A DNA stretch of 64,000 bases, from positions 1 to 64,000 of the forward strand of contig NZ_CP137557.1 in the NCBI RefSeq assembly GCF_019249655.2. The letters are read 5' to 3'. Positions 53,999 to 61,132 of the stretch are shown piece after piece. The translations under genes and the position numbers were made by a program. The stretch is from Segatella copri (GTDB lineage Bacteria; Bacteroidota; Bacteroidia; Bacteroidales; Bacteroidaceae). Positions within the stretch are counted from its first letter, which is position 1. Every line of letters begins with the position of its first letter. The notes under the pieces were generated by a model, which was given only the letters and a program-made list of their open reading frames with translations, ran no database searches and was not told where the DNA came from.

Positions 53999-55477
53999 AT
54001 GAAGATTACAAAATATATGGGAGCATTTGCAGTTATAGCAATGCTTGCCGCTTGCTCTACTGATGACGAGCAGAGCGCTAACACTGCCGCTAATGAGGTG
54101 AAGATTGCTGCCACCGTTGGTGGAAACAGCATTTTTACCCGTAGCAATCCATTGGGTACAAAAGCGGAACAAGAAAGCTTTAATGAGAACGATGCCATCA
54201 GCGTAACGACTGAGGGTAAAACCGTGGTTTATACCAAAAATAAGGACGGGCAATGGGCGAATGCGAATGACTATCTGGTCTGGACGGGTAATGCCCAGAC
54301 TTTCGAGGCTTGTTATCCAGGGAATTCCACCAATTCAATCTCTACAGGTTATGTCGCAGCAGACCAATCTACAATTGAGAAAATTGCTCTGTCTGATTAT
54401 ATGACATGCAGAAAAGAGATAGAAAAGAAAGATATTCCTACCGACAGACAGTTGACATTGAACTTGGAACGCCAGACGGCTCGCGTCATAGTCAAAGTAA
54501 GTGCTTTTGGAAATGAGTTCGAAGGACTGAACCCTACACTTTCTGTCGTAGAAGTTTATTCTAAACTGAAAGTTCCAGCAGGAGAAGGTGACAGCTACGA
54601 AGCTATCAAAGCTTGTAAAAAAGAAGAAAATGGCAGCAATGTATTCTATGCTTTGGTATCTCCAGGAACAGGCAATGATGCAGAGAAATTCCTCAAACTC
54701 ACTGTGACATACAATGATGGTGATGGCAAACCTACTCAGACTAAAGTTCTGGATGTAACTGGAATTCCTGCTCTTGACAAAGCTATGAGCTATACCTATG
54801 ATGTAAAAATAGGTAAGGACAAAGCTACAATAGGAAGTGTAAGTGTTACGGATTGGGGTCCTGGCGATGACATTACTGGTGGCGATGCAGTAACAACTAC
54901 AGAAAATGCCGTACTAATTATAAAAAATGCTTTGGCTGCGGGAAATACGAACATTGAAATCAGAAATTTGCCTGCAAATGCAGATAATAGTGTGTTTAAT
55001 GCTATAAGAGAAGCTCTAAGCAGTGCAAGTGAAGGCAGTATAGATTTAACTGTTTACGGAGTTGAGGCTTTGCCGTATAGTGCATTTTTGAATTGTAAAC
55101 CGCTGAAAGTTATTAACTTACCAGATGTAAAGAGTATAGAGTCGGTGGCTTTTCAGGATTGTATTGGTCTTAAAACAATCTATGCTCCGAGAGTTTCATT
55201 TATAAATGACCTTGCCTTTGCCGATTGTCCAAAACTAAATTCGGTGACATTAGGTAATATTTCCGCTGCAGGTTTCAGTATCTTTGATAATGTATTTACT
55301 GAAAGTGTAGATTTAACTTTGTCAAAAGATCAAAAGGTTATGACAAAAAAAGATATTGATGCGTGGCAATCTGATGAATCTGAGAAGTATGCAGATTCTC
55401 CGGATCATAAACGACGACAATTTCTTGGAAAAATATTCCACTCCATAAAATGTGGACGTAAAACATATCCTCAATAA
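53999..55477 (+). CDS. Fimbrillin fused to a BspA-like leucine-rich repeat domain, candidate tip adhesin
   Basis: A 492-residue lipoprotein (lipobox LAAC, Cys about 19). Residues about 30-300 are fimbrillin-like (NENDAISVTTEGKTVVYTK; LTLNLERQTARVIVKVSAFG; VSVTDWGPGDD). After that comes an extra domain, about 318-432, with leucine-rich repeats of the LRR_5/BspA kind (LPYSAFLNCKPLKVINLPD, VAFQDCIGLKTIYAP, LAFADCPKLNSVTLGN). A charged tail ends it. BspA-type repeats commonly bind host proteins, so this is probably the adhesive tip subunit. It is last in the cluster and followed by a short stem (ACTCCT/AGGAGT). The repeats are lower in GC than the fimbrillin part, suggesting a late fusion. Confidence 0.85.
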   Translation: MKITKYMGAFAVIAMLAACSTDDEQSANTAANEVKIAATVGGNSIFTRSNPLGTKAEQESFNENDAISVTTEGKTVVYTKNKDGQWANANDYLVWTGNAQTFEACYPGNSTNSISTGYVAADQSTIEKIALSDYMTCRKEIEKKDIPTDRQLTLNLERQTARVIVKVSAFGNEFEGLNPTLSVVEVYSKLKVPAGEGDSYEAIKACKKEENGSNVFYALVSPGTGNDAEKFLKLTVTYNDGDGKPTQTKVLDVTGIPALDKAMSYTYDVKIGKDKATIGSVSVTDWGPGDDITGGDAVTTTENAVLIIKNALAAGNTNIEIRNLPANADNSVFNAIREALSSASEGSIDLTVYGVEALPYSAFLNCKPLKVINLPDVKSIESVAFQDCIGLKTIYAPRVSFINDLAFADCPKLNSVTLGNISAAGFSIFDNVFTESVDLTLSKDQKVMTKKDIDAWQSDESEKYADSPDHKRRQFLGKIFHSIKCGRKTYPQ

Positions 55478-55554
55478 CAATTTAGAAATTAATAACATTA
55501 GATAAACTCCTAAGCTGGGCAGGAGTATTAGGTGCTCAGCAATTATATTTACCC

Positions 55555-55615
55555 GCACCTCACGGGAAACGACAAGGGTCTATATGCCACGATGACAAGT
55601 GGCGTATAGACCCTT
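55555..55615. repeat. 61-bp hairpin repeat, copy 1
   Basis: GCACCTCACGGGAAACGAC leads into AAGGGTCTATATGCC, a loop, and GGCGTATAGACCCTT: a 15-bp stem with one G-T pair. Apart from the loop and one base it is identical to the copy at 56532-56593, in the same orientation. The gap 55478-55936 holds this copy, a short stem after the adhesin gene, a possible 31-codon gene and the DUF4160 promoter. Confidence 0.9.
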
Positions 55616-55734
55616 CATCGTACCCTGATGTCTGTTTGGTGGATAATATGGCTGTATGGTGGTTTCGTGCTACCTGTTTTCATGGTTTGAAGTACCTTTG
55701 CGTTAATCGTGAGGTGCTCAAACAAAATTATATT

Positions 55735-55830
55735 ATGAGAACAGAAATGAAAGCATCAAACGAGTGTTTGTACCCTACCGATGTATTCTTGATTAGTTGC
55801 GGTATGGGATGGCTATCCTTTATCTTATAA
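55735..55830 (+). CDS. Possible 31-residue peptide
   Basis: A 31-codon frame reading MRTEMKASNECLYPTDVFLI then SCGMGWLSFIL. A good -7 box (TACCTTTG, 55693-55700) lies 35 bases upstream. It has two Cys and a hydrophobic end. No family recognised. The frame is short enough to be chance; the promoter and the place between hairpin copy 1 and DUF4160 are the only support. Confidence 0.25.
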   Translation: MRTEMKASNECLYPTDVFLISCGMGWLSFIL

Positions 55831-55874
55831 AATACGGGAATCCAAACTTTTCCCGAAACTTTTCTCCCGTTTTC

Positions 55875-55905
55875 TTTGCGTTTTCAAAATAAAGTCGTAA
55901 CTTTG
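55875..55905 (+). promoter_or_regulatory. Promoter of the DUF4160-DUF2442 pair
   Basis: TTTG, 19 bases, TAACTTTG: an exact consensus promoter 31 bases before the start codon. Confidence 0.8.
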
Positions 55906-55936
55906 CAATCAAGATAGATTAAAAAAGGAGGTTGCG

Positions 55937-56239
55937 ATGCCAAAGATATTTGAATACTTCGGATTTATCTTTCTGTTCTATTCAAATGAGCATGAACCAA
56001 TACACGTTCATGTAATGAAGGATGGACATGAAGCTATTTTCGAGATAATATTAGAAAATGGTGAACTTGTTGAAATTCATAGAAGAACTTCTAGCAAGAT
56101 ACCACCTTTAAGTGAGAAGGATGCTGCTACAGCAGAAGCCTTTGTGAAGAAGTACTATAAGAATATAGTTGATAAATGGGTAAACTTCTTTATTTATAAG
56201 AAAAGAATACGTTCAACTAAAATAACGAAGAAATTATGA
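55937..56239 (+). CDS. DUF4160 protein, toxin-antitoxin-like pair
   Basis: A 100-residue DUF4160 protein, recognisable from MPKIFEYFGFIFLFYSNEHE and PIHVHVMKDGHEAIFEI, with the His-rich HVHV core, and a basic C-terminus (YKKRIRSTKITKKL) longer than in minimal members. Its stop overlaps the start of the DUF2442 gene by four bases (ATGA), so the two are translationally coupled. DUF4160-DUF2442 pairs are widespread, mobile and laid out like toxin-antitoxin modules, but to my knowledge their activity is not established. A consensus promoter precedes it. Confidence 0.88.
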   Translation: MPKIFEYFGFIFLFYSNEHEPIHVHVMKDGHEAIFEIILENGELVEIHRRTSSKIPPLSEKDAATAEAFVKKYYKNIVDKWVNFFIYKKRIRSTKITKKL

Positions 56240-56484
56240 ACTTAAGTATCGTTTCTGCAAAATATGTGGCGCCATTAAAAGTTGAATTACACTTTAATGA
56301 TGACACCATTAAGACGATAGATGTAGGTGCTTTTATCAGAAATCACCCACATCCGCAATATAACTCTTACTTGAATGAAAGCAAATTCAAAAAGTTCAAG
56401 ATAGAGTTTGGTAATATCGTTTGGGGAAAGAATTGGGATTTGATATTTCCAATAGATAAGTTATATGCTGGTGTTTGCTGCTGA
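56236..56484 (+). CDS. DUF2442 protein
   Basis: An 82-residue DUF2442 protein: VSAKYVAPLKVELHFNDDTI, then FKKFKIEFGNIVWGKNWDL and FPIDKLYAGV, the family's end pattern. It starts inside the stop of the DUF4160 gene. The Trp-rich FGNIVWGKNWDLIFPIDKLY region is conserved in the family. Small DUF2442 proteins are usually partners of DUF4160 or stand alone; some carry a DNA-binding role by prediction. The hairpin repeat copy 2 begins 48 bases after the stop and probably ends the transcript. Confidence 0.9.
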   Translation: MNLSIVSAKYVAPLKVELHFNDDTIKTIDVGAFIRNHPHPQYNSYLNESKFKKFKIEFGNIVWGKNWDLIFPIDKLYAGVCC

Positions 56485-56531
56485 ACAAGAAAAGAATATT
56501 GTATAAGTCCTTAATACAGTGTTTTTTTACA

Positions 56532-56593
56532 GCACTTCACGGGAAACGACAAGGGTCTATATGCCACGATGAACAGGAGGCGTATAGACCCTT
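56532..56593. repeat. 61-62 bp hairpin repeat, copy 2
   Basis: Same sequence and orientation as 55555-55615 (GCACTTCACGGGAAACGAC, then the 15-bp stem), differing mainly in the loop. With copy 1 it brackets the small frame and the DUF4160-DUF2442 pair. Confidence 0.9.
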
Positions 56594-56616
56594 GATTATA
56601 TGGAGATATTCGTAAT

Positions 56617-56973
56617 CTACATCTCCGCTTTCAGCAGCTTTATCTCCTCTGCCGTCAGCCCCGTCATATCCATGATAGACGCTTCATCCATACCCTTTGC
56701 CAGCATCTTCCTGGCAATCTCAAGGCTTCGCAGGTTCATGCCTTCAGCTCTGCCTTCTTCTCTACCTTGCTTCATTCCCTTTTCCATGCCTATTTCTATA
56801 CCTTCACGCTTGGCAGTGTCTACGGAATTCTTGATGTCGCGATATGCCATCTTGCTGGTCTCGTACTCCCTCATTTCCTGCGGAGTAAACTTGGCTATCT
56901 CGGCTTCCTCGAAGAGGCGGTCGAAGCCGAAGTCGGTCAGCAAGCTGATGTATCTTTCTTCTACCTGCTTCAT
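56617..56973 (-). pseudogene. Rpn-family nuclease with in-frame loss of the catalytic core (may be functional as a small protein)
   Basis: A 118-codon frame from the ATG at 56973. It begins MKQVEERYISLLTDFGF, identical to the start of the full-length gene at 58706. It then jumps straight to DRLFEEAEIAKFTPQEMREY, which in the full-length protein lies at about residues 210-230. Some 190 codons, including all PD-(D/E)XK residues, are missing, yet the frame is kept. The rest is the typical C-terminal part: a Gly/Arg/Glu-rich linker (GMEKGMKQGREEGRAEG) and the helical end (SLEIARKMLAKGMDEASIMD, then TGLTAEEIKLL). Either a decaying copy or a kept C-terminal protein; see findings. A longer frame upstream (to 57138) has no family sequence. 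Confidence 0.75.
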
Positions 56974-57012
56974 ACGCTTTATGTTTTTATTTGTTATGCA
57001 AAGATTATGCCA

Positions 57013-57054
57013 GCGAGCGCAATGAAAGCTTGCTTTCTGATTGCCGAGCGCCGC
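57013..57054. repeat. REP-like hairpin
   Basis: GCGAGCGCAATGAAAGC is followed by its approximate complement GCTTTCTGATTGCCGAGCGC with a tiny loop. Short GC-rich hairpin in the spacer before the two Rpn remnants. Confidence 0.45.
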
Positions 57055-57258
57055 ACAATCTTCTGCAAAGATACGCTGAATATTTGTAACTTCCAAATCT
57101 TTCGCAAGGTTTGCCCCTTTAGCCCGTGCTTGAACCACATGCGAAAGTTCTGCAAATATAGTATTGTCAGACTCTCCTGACAGATGGAGAATTTAAACTA
57201 TATACTAGCGTTTCTGCAAAAAAAACAGTTTTTCCTTGGTATTTTCAGAGAAAAATCG

Positions 57259-57266
57259 TATATTTG
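57259..57266 (+). promoter_or_regulatory. -7 box ahead of the second Rpn remnant
   Basis: TATATTTG fits the consensus, 32 bases before the remnant's original ATG at 57299. Confidence 0.5.
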
Positions 57267-57298
57267 CCAACAGATATTAATTATCTCAATATTTGGCC

Positions 57299-57734
57299 AT
57301 GGGTAAATATATTAACCCCTTTACCGATTGGGGCTTCAAACGCCTCTTCGGATAAAAAAGCAGAAGAATGTGATAGTGATTTTGACAAATGGATTTATGT
57401 ATTAAAACATATGGAAGCATTAGAGAGAATGCCTTTTACGGCACAGAAAAAGATTTTCAAGCGCCTTGCTGAACTGGCAGATTCCCGCTGCCTGAGTCAG
57501 GAAGAGCAAGAAAAATATGATGAGAGCTTAAAGGCTGCCGATGATTACTACGGCGTCCTGATGAGTTATTACATGAATGGTATTGATGAAGGTGTTGCCA
57601 AAGGTGAAGCAAGGGGTAGCCATCATAAAAGTCTGGAAATTGCCAAAAAAATGATGGCAAAGGGTATGGATGAAAATACCATCATGGAAATAACGGGGTT
57701 AACCCAAGAAGAAATCAGAAAGTTGATATCATAG
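57299..57734 (+). pseudogene. Second Rpn-family remnant, core deleted and frame shifted
   Basis: The original start is intact: ATG at 57299 begins MGKYINPFTDWGFKRLFG, the usual N-terminus of this family, but a stop follows at once (57353-57355). From the same point another frame continues with DKKAEECDSDFDKWIYVLKH and the rest of the C-terminal half (MPFTAQKKIFKRLAELADSR, the EEQEKYDESLKAADDYY stretch, GIDEGVAKGEARGSHHKS, MMAKGMDENTIMEITGLTQE). The catalytic core is lost. Translation of the C-terminal part could begin at the in-frame ATG at 57411, giving 107 residues. The gene belongs to a different subgroup from its two minus-strand neighbours, yet has lost the same portion. Confidence 0.8.
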
Positions 57735-57738
57735 ATAT

Positions 57739-57794
57739 GATAAAGAAATTTCCCCATCCTGCTTTCTCAAGCCGGATGGGGGAATTTCTTTATC
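57739..57794. terminator. Bidirectional terminator
   Basis: GATAAAGAAATTTCCCCATCC and its near-exact complement form a stem of about 21 bp with a 14-base loop, A/T-rich on both outer sides. It lies between the plus-strand remnant and the minus-strand full-length Rpn gene. Confidence 0.8.
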
Positions 57795-57815
57795 TGTTAT
57801 TTCTGAGATAATATT

Positions 57816-58706
57816 TTATTTTTCTATCTGTTCCTGGGTAAGTCCGGAATACTTCATAATCAGATTGATGTCAACGCCATCAGCAAGCATGTTCCTGACA
57901 ATATCCAGGGCTTTCTGGTTCATTCCTAATTCCATACATATTTTCCTCCCTAGTTCTATACCCTCCGCAAGACCTTCTTGCTTCGCCGTATCAATGCAGT
58001 TCTTGATATCCCGATATGCCATCTTACTTGCTTCATACTCCCTCATTTCCTGAGGTGTGAAGTTGGCAATCTCGGCTTCCTCAAAGAGGCGGTCGAAAAC
58101 CTTGTCGCACAACTCCTTTGGGCGTTGGGTAAGTTTATAGAGGTTCTTCAGCGCATAAAGCCACTTCTCGTAGAGCGTTTCCAATTCTCCTAGTGTCTTA
58201 TTGAATTTAGCTAGTACTACATAGATAAACTCCTGCTTGTTGTAGGAAATCTTGTGGGTAGCGGTATTGCACAACTGTACATGATGGCGGGTATTCTCCT
58301 TGTCGAAGGCATCCTCATACATGTTGAAATTGAGTAGCGCAACAGTATAGACATGATTGATCTTGAAATCCCAGTCGTTCCCCTTGGGTGCCTGTTCACG
58401 GATAGGGAAGGTTGAGTAGAAAAGGGCGCGATCCTTGAAATACGCCTGATACGCATTTTGCATTTCTACAATGAATTTCTCGCCGTTTTCGCCCTCACAA
58501 TATACATCAAAGATGGCTCTGCGGTCGGTATAGACATCTCCCACGTGCTCTGGATTCAGATACGATACGTCCTTCACAACCTGTCTGCCATTAAACAAGC
58601 TGTTGAGAAAGCAAATGAGCAAATCCTTGTTCATTGCTGTTCCAAAAATTCGCTTGAAACCGAAGTCGGTCAGCAAGCTGATGTATCTTTCTTCTACCTG
58701 CTTCAT
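57816..58706 (-). CDS. Full-length Rpn/PD-(D/E)XK nuclease-family protein
   Basis: A 296-residue member of the Rpn family (recombination-promoting nuclease, also listed as PD-(D/E)XK nuclease-family transposase). I start at the ATG at 58706 (MKQVEERY), which fits the promoter at 58734-58741. The nuclease residues are visible: Asp67 in AIFDVYC and the E-x-Q of FIVEMQ (Glu81, Gln83). The N-terminal DFGFKRIFG motif is at 14-22. The C-terminal part has VFDRLFEEAEIANFTPQEMR, a Gly/Glu linker (GLAEGIELGRKICMELG) and a helical end. Enterobacterial Rpn proteins are DNA endonucleases linked to recombination and phage defence. This one appears intact and stands alone, next to two core-deleted relatives. 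Confidence 0.88.
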   Translation of the reverse strand: MKQVEERYISLLTDFGFKRIFGTAMNKDLLICFLNSLFNGRQVVKDVSYLNPEHVGDVYTDRRAIFDVYCEGENGEKFIVEMQNAYQAYFKDRALFYSTFPIREQAPKGNDWDFKINHVYTVALLNFNMYEDAFDKENTRHHVQLCNTATHKISYNKQEFIYVVLAKFNKTLGELETLYEKWLYALKNLYKLTQRPKELCDKVFDRLFEEAEIANFTPQEMREYEASKMAYRDIKNCIDTAKQEGLAEGIELGRKICMELGMNQKALDIVRNMLADGVDINLIMKYSGLTQEQIEK

Positions 58707-58733
58707 AATCATCTGTTTTAAATATCCATGCCG

Positions 58734-58741
58734 CAAAGTTA
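58734..58741 (-). promoter_or_regulatory. -7 box of the full-length Rpn gene
   Basis: TAACTTTG on the minus strand, 28 bases before the start codon; a strong consensus match. Confidence 0.65.
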
Positions 58742-58811
58742 CGACTTTATTTTCATATCTGCAAGGGATTTCTGGGAAAAGTTGCAGGAAAAGTCACTCC
58801 AAGGCAGTGAA

Positions 58812-58941
58812 CAACTTTACCCAAGGCTTTGCCCAACTTTGCCCAAGGCTTTGGGTATTTATGCCCGAAATTGTCGGTTAAGTGTACTCGCGTTCTCGGG
58901 CGTCGGTGCTCACGTCCGTGGGCATGAATCCTCATGTACAC
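58812..58941. repeat. Direct and inverted repeats in the spacer before tRNA-Ser
   Basis: CAACTTTRCCCAAGGCTTTG occurs twice (58812-58831 and 58834-58853, period 22). After it GTGTAC (58882-58887) and GTACAC (58936-58941) bound an imperfect palindrome with TCGGGCG / CGTCC pieces. These fill most of the 375-base gap 58707-59081; no frame there looks coding. Confidence 0.6.
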
Positions 58942-59040
58942 GGGCAAATTATGCCTTTCTTCAGAATGTATCATGTTTTTCTTCAGGAATCACCATGTTT
59001 CCTTTTGGTTAAAGATATATAAAAATACAGCAAATATGTG

Positions 59041-59081
59041 GTGTTTCGAATAAAAAGTGATAATTTTGCAATCCGAAACAC
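59041..59081 (+). promoter_or_regulatory. tRNA-Ser promoter within an inverted repeat
   Basis: TAATTTTG (59061-59068) is the -7 box, 14 bases before the tRNA. It sits between GTGTTTCG (59041-59048) and its exact complement CGAAACAC (59074-59081). Confidence 0.55.
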
Positions 59082-59169
59082 GGAAAGGTGCTCGAGTGGC
59101 TGAAGAGGCACGCCTGGAAAGCGTGTATTCCCCTAAAGGGAATCGGGGGTTCGAATCCCCCTCTTTCCG
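59082..59169 (+). tRNA. tRNA-Ser (anticodon GGA)
   Basis: An 88-base type II tRNA. The 7-bp acceptor stem is GGAAAGG / TCTTTCC, the anticodon loop reads CTGGAAA with anticodon GGA, a long variable arm (TATTCCCCTAAAGGGAATC) follows, and the T arm is GGGGGTTCGAATCCCCC. CCA is not encoded. It lies directly upstream of the ExbB operon and at the edge of the accessory region, a position often used for integration. Confidence 0.97.
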
Positions 59170-59198
59170 CTTATATATATAATAAGGTATATATGATT

Positions 59199-59912
59199 AT
59201 GAAGAAAAATACAGCTATTGCGCGTTTCGCAATATTCATTTTCACTTGTATGTGTTCTCTGCCAATGATGGCACAGGAGGAGAACATGGGATTCCATCAG
59301 GCTCTTAAAACGAAGTTTATAGAGGGTAATGCCGGCTTTATGTCGCTCGTTGCTATCGCCCTTATCGTGGGTCTGGCGTTCTGCATCGAGAGAATCATCT
59401 ATCTCAGTCTTTCGGAAATCAATGCCAAGAAACTGATGGCGGATATCGACCAGAAGGTGACGGCTGGAGATGTGGAGGGGGCGAAAGACCTCTGCCGCAA
59501 CACCCGCGGACCAGTGGCTTCTATCTGCTACCAGGGACTGATGCACATCAGCGAAAGCCTCGACGACATCGAACGATCTGTCAGCGGTTATGGCACGGTG
59601 CAGGCTGCCAACCTTGAAAAGGGATGCTCCTGGATCAAGCTCTTTATCGCCATGGCACCATCGCTCGGATTCCTGGGTACGGTGATTGGTATGGTGATGT
59701 CGTTCGACCAGATTCAGCAGGCAGGCGATATCAGCCCTACCATCGTGGCTTCGGGTATGAAGGTGGCGCTGATTACTACCATCTTCGGTATCATCGTGGC
59801 GCTGATTCTGCAGGTGTTCTATAACTACATCCTCTCGAAGGTGGAGCATCTTACCAGCCAGATGGAGGAATCGGCTGTAACGTTAATGGATATTATTGCC
59901 AAGAGCAAATAA
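59199..59912 (+). CDS. exbB: MotA/TolQ/ExbB proton-channel protein
   Basis: A 237-residue ExbB-type subunit of the proton-driven motor that energises TonB or a Tol-like protein at the inner membrane. I start at 59199 (MKKNTAIARF); an ATG two codons upstream is equally possible, and longer frames run back through the tRNA and are artefacts. It has a signal-like first segment (about 5-25), then a membrane segment (FMSLVAIALIVGLAFCIERI), a cytoplasmic loop, and two paired segments (LFIAMAPSLGFLGTVIGMVMSF with the conserved G-LGTVIGM; VALITTIFGIIVALILQVFY). First of four tightly packed genes. Confidence 0.93.
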   Translation: MKKNTAIARFAIFIFTCMCSLPMMAQEENMGFHQALKTKFIEGNAGFMSLVAIALIVGLAFCIERIIYLSLSEINAKKLMADIDQKVTAGDVEGAKDLCRNTRGPVASICYQGLMHISESLDDIERSVSGYGTVQAANLEKGCSWIKLFIAMAPSLGFLGTVIGMVMSFDQIQQAGDISPTIVASGMKVALITTIFGIIVALILQVFYNYILSKVEHLTSQMEESAVTLMDIIAKSK

Positions 59913-59956
59913 TGATTGCCTAGGGCAAATAAACGAGCAAATAAACGAAGAGAGAA

Positions 59957-60481
59957 ATGGGTAAATTTCAATTTTCAAAGTCGAAATTAAATGCGAAGCA
60001 TAAGTCTGCCGAGCAGATATCACAGCAGGTGTTCTTCATTCTGATAGGCCTGGCGGTGGTAGTGTTCGCTCTGTTCTTCCTGGTGGGCTACGACATGCCT
60101 TTCCTGGAGAATCCCGACTTCAATGCGCCGCTCTTTACGGATGTGCTCATCATCCTGATGTGGCTCTTCCTGATAGGAGGCGTGGGCCTGGCGGTCTATT
60201 CGATGGTCAGGGATTATCGGGGCGCCAAGTCGGAGGCGGTGGTGAATGGAGTGCCTGTGCGCCGCATCTTCCGCATCACCTGGTTGGGCACACTCGCCAT
60301 CCTGGTGCTATCCTTCCTCTTGGGCAGTTCCGATCCGATGCTGATCAATGGTGAGGACTATGCCGACTGGATATGGCTGAAACTTTCAGATATGTTTGTC
60401 ATCACCTCGCTTCTGATGCTGGTGGCAGGCATCGGCGCCGTCTGCTTTGGTGCCACCCGTTATATTCGTAAGAAAAAATAA
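59957..60481 (+). CDS. Membrane protein of unknown function between ExbB and ExbD
   Basis: A 174-residue protein that I do not recognise, with four hydrophobic segments (about 25-45 FFILIGLAVVVFALFFLVGY; 60-83; 108-124 LGTLAILVLSFLLG; 143-165 VITSLLMLVAGIGAVCFG) and a basic first 20 residues. A short loop with SMVRDYRGAKSEAVVNGVPVRR lies on the likely cytoplasmic side. It is packed between exbB (44 bases) and exbD (9 bases), so it is probably cotranslated with, and possibly an accessory part of, the motor. No enzymatic motif seen. Confidence 0.75.
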   Translation: MGKFQFSKSKLNAKHKSAEQISQQVFFILIGLAVVVFALFFLVGYDMPFLENPDFNAPLFTDVLIILMWLFLIGGVGLAVYSMVRDYRGAKSEAVVNGVPVRRIFRITWLGTLAILVLSFLLGSSDPMLINGEDYADWIWLKLSDMFVITSLLMLVAGIGAVCFGATRYIRKKK

Positions 60482-60490
60482 TTCAAGAAA

Positions 60491-61132
60491 ATGCTGATTA
60501 GAAGGAAAAGTCACGAAACCCCGGGATTGAATACCACCTCAACAGCCGACATCTCGTTCATGCTGCTGATATTCTTCCTTGTCACCACATCGATGGATGT
60601 GGATAAGGGATTGCTGCGCCAGCTTCCTTCGCCTGAGCCTCAGAACAAGGAGCGACAGGAATCGGTGGTGGATAAGGAGAATCTGCTGGCTATCCGTCTT
60701 ACGGCTGGAGATAGCCTGCTGGTTAACGACCGCCCGATGAAGGTGGGACAGCTGAAAGACGAGGTTATCCGACTGGTGCATCGCCTGGGAAAGAAGCATC
60801 TGATTTCCGTGGAGAGCGACAGGGAGGCGGATTACAATCTCTATTTCCAGATGCAGAACGAACTGATGGAGGCTTACAACCAACTGAGAAACGAGACTTC
60901 GCAGAAGAAATATCACATGGATTATGCCCAACTGGGCAATGACCAGAAGGAGGAAGTGAGAAAGCTCTGTCCGCAGCGCATCACGGAATCGTATGCCAAT
61001 GCCACAACCTATTCTGACAAGCGCATTGATGCCAATGCCGAGGAGAAAAAGGGCGATGAGGCGAAGATAGGGGATGCTGAGGCGAAGACAGAGAAGTCTG
61101 GGCAGAATAAGCAGAAAGGAGGCACGAAATGA
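60491..61132 (+). CDS. exbD: ExbD/TolR-family biopolymer transport protein 1
   Basis: A 213-residue ExbD-like protein: short cytoplasmic start (RRKSHETPGLNTTSTADISF), one membrane segment with the proton-path Asp (ADISFMLLIFFLVTTSMD, about 17-34) and a periplasmic domain. It is longer than the typical 130-160 residues because of a charged, low-complexity C-terminal extension (about 175-213, rich in Lys, Glu, Ala). It overlaps the second exbD gene by four bases. Confidence 0.92.
   Translation: MLIRRKSHETPGLNTTSTADISFMLLIFFLVTTSMDVDKGLLRQLPSPEPQNKERQESVVDKENLLAIRLTAGDSLLVNDRPMKVGQLKDEVIRLVHRLGKKHLISVESDREADYNLYFQMQNELMEAYNQLRNETSQKKYHMDYAQLGNDQKEEVRKLCPQRITESYANATTYSDKRIDANAEEKKGDEAKIGDAEAKTEKSGQNKQKGGTK

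Noticed and set aside
56974..57138. 55-codon N-terminal extension of the first Rpn remnant
   Set aside because: Translates the REP-like hairpin and spacer; the family N-terminus MKQVEERY begins at 56973.
57264..57298. TTG start upstream giving a 156-residue protein from the second Rpn remnant
   Set aside because: The TTG overlaps the -7 promoter box and the first 30 residues have no family similarity; the real N-terminus is in another frame.
58603..59012. Overlapping plus-strand frames of 87-94 codons near the full-length Rpn gene
   Set aside because: They cross repeats and the antisense of the Rpn N-terminus, with no promoter or family match.
59088..59198. N-terminal extension of ExbB reading through tRNA-Ser
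   Set aside because: The first 30 or so codons are the tRNA itself; the true start lies after it at 59193 or 59199.
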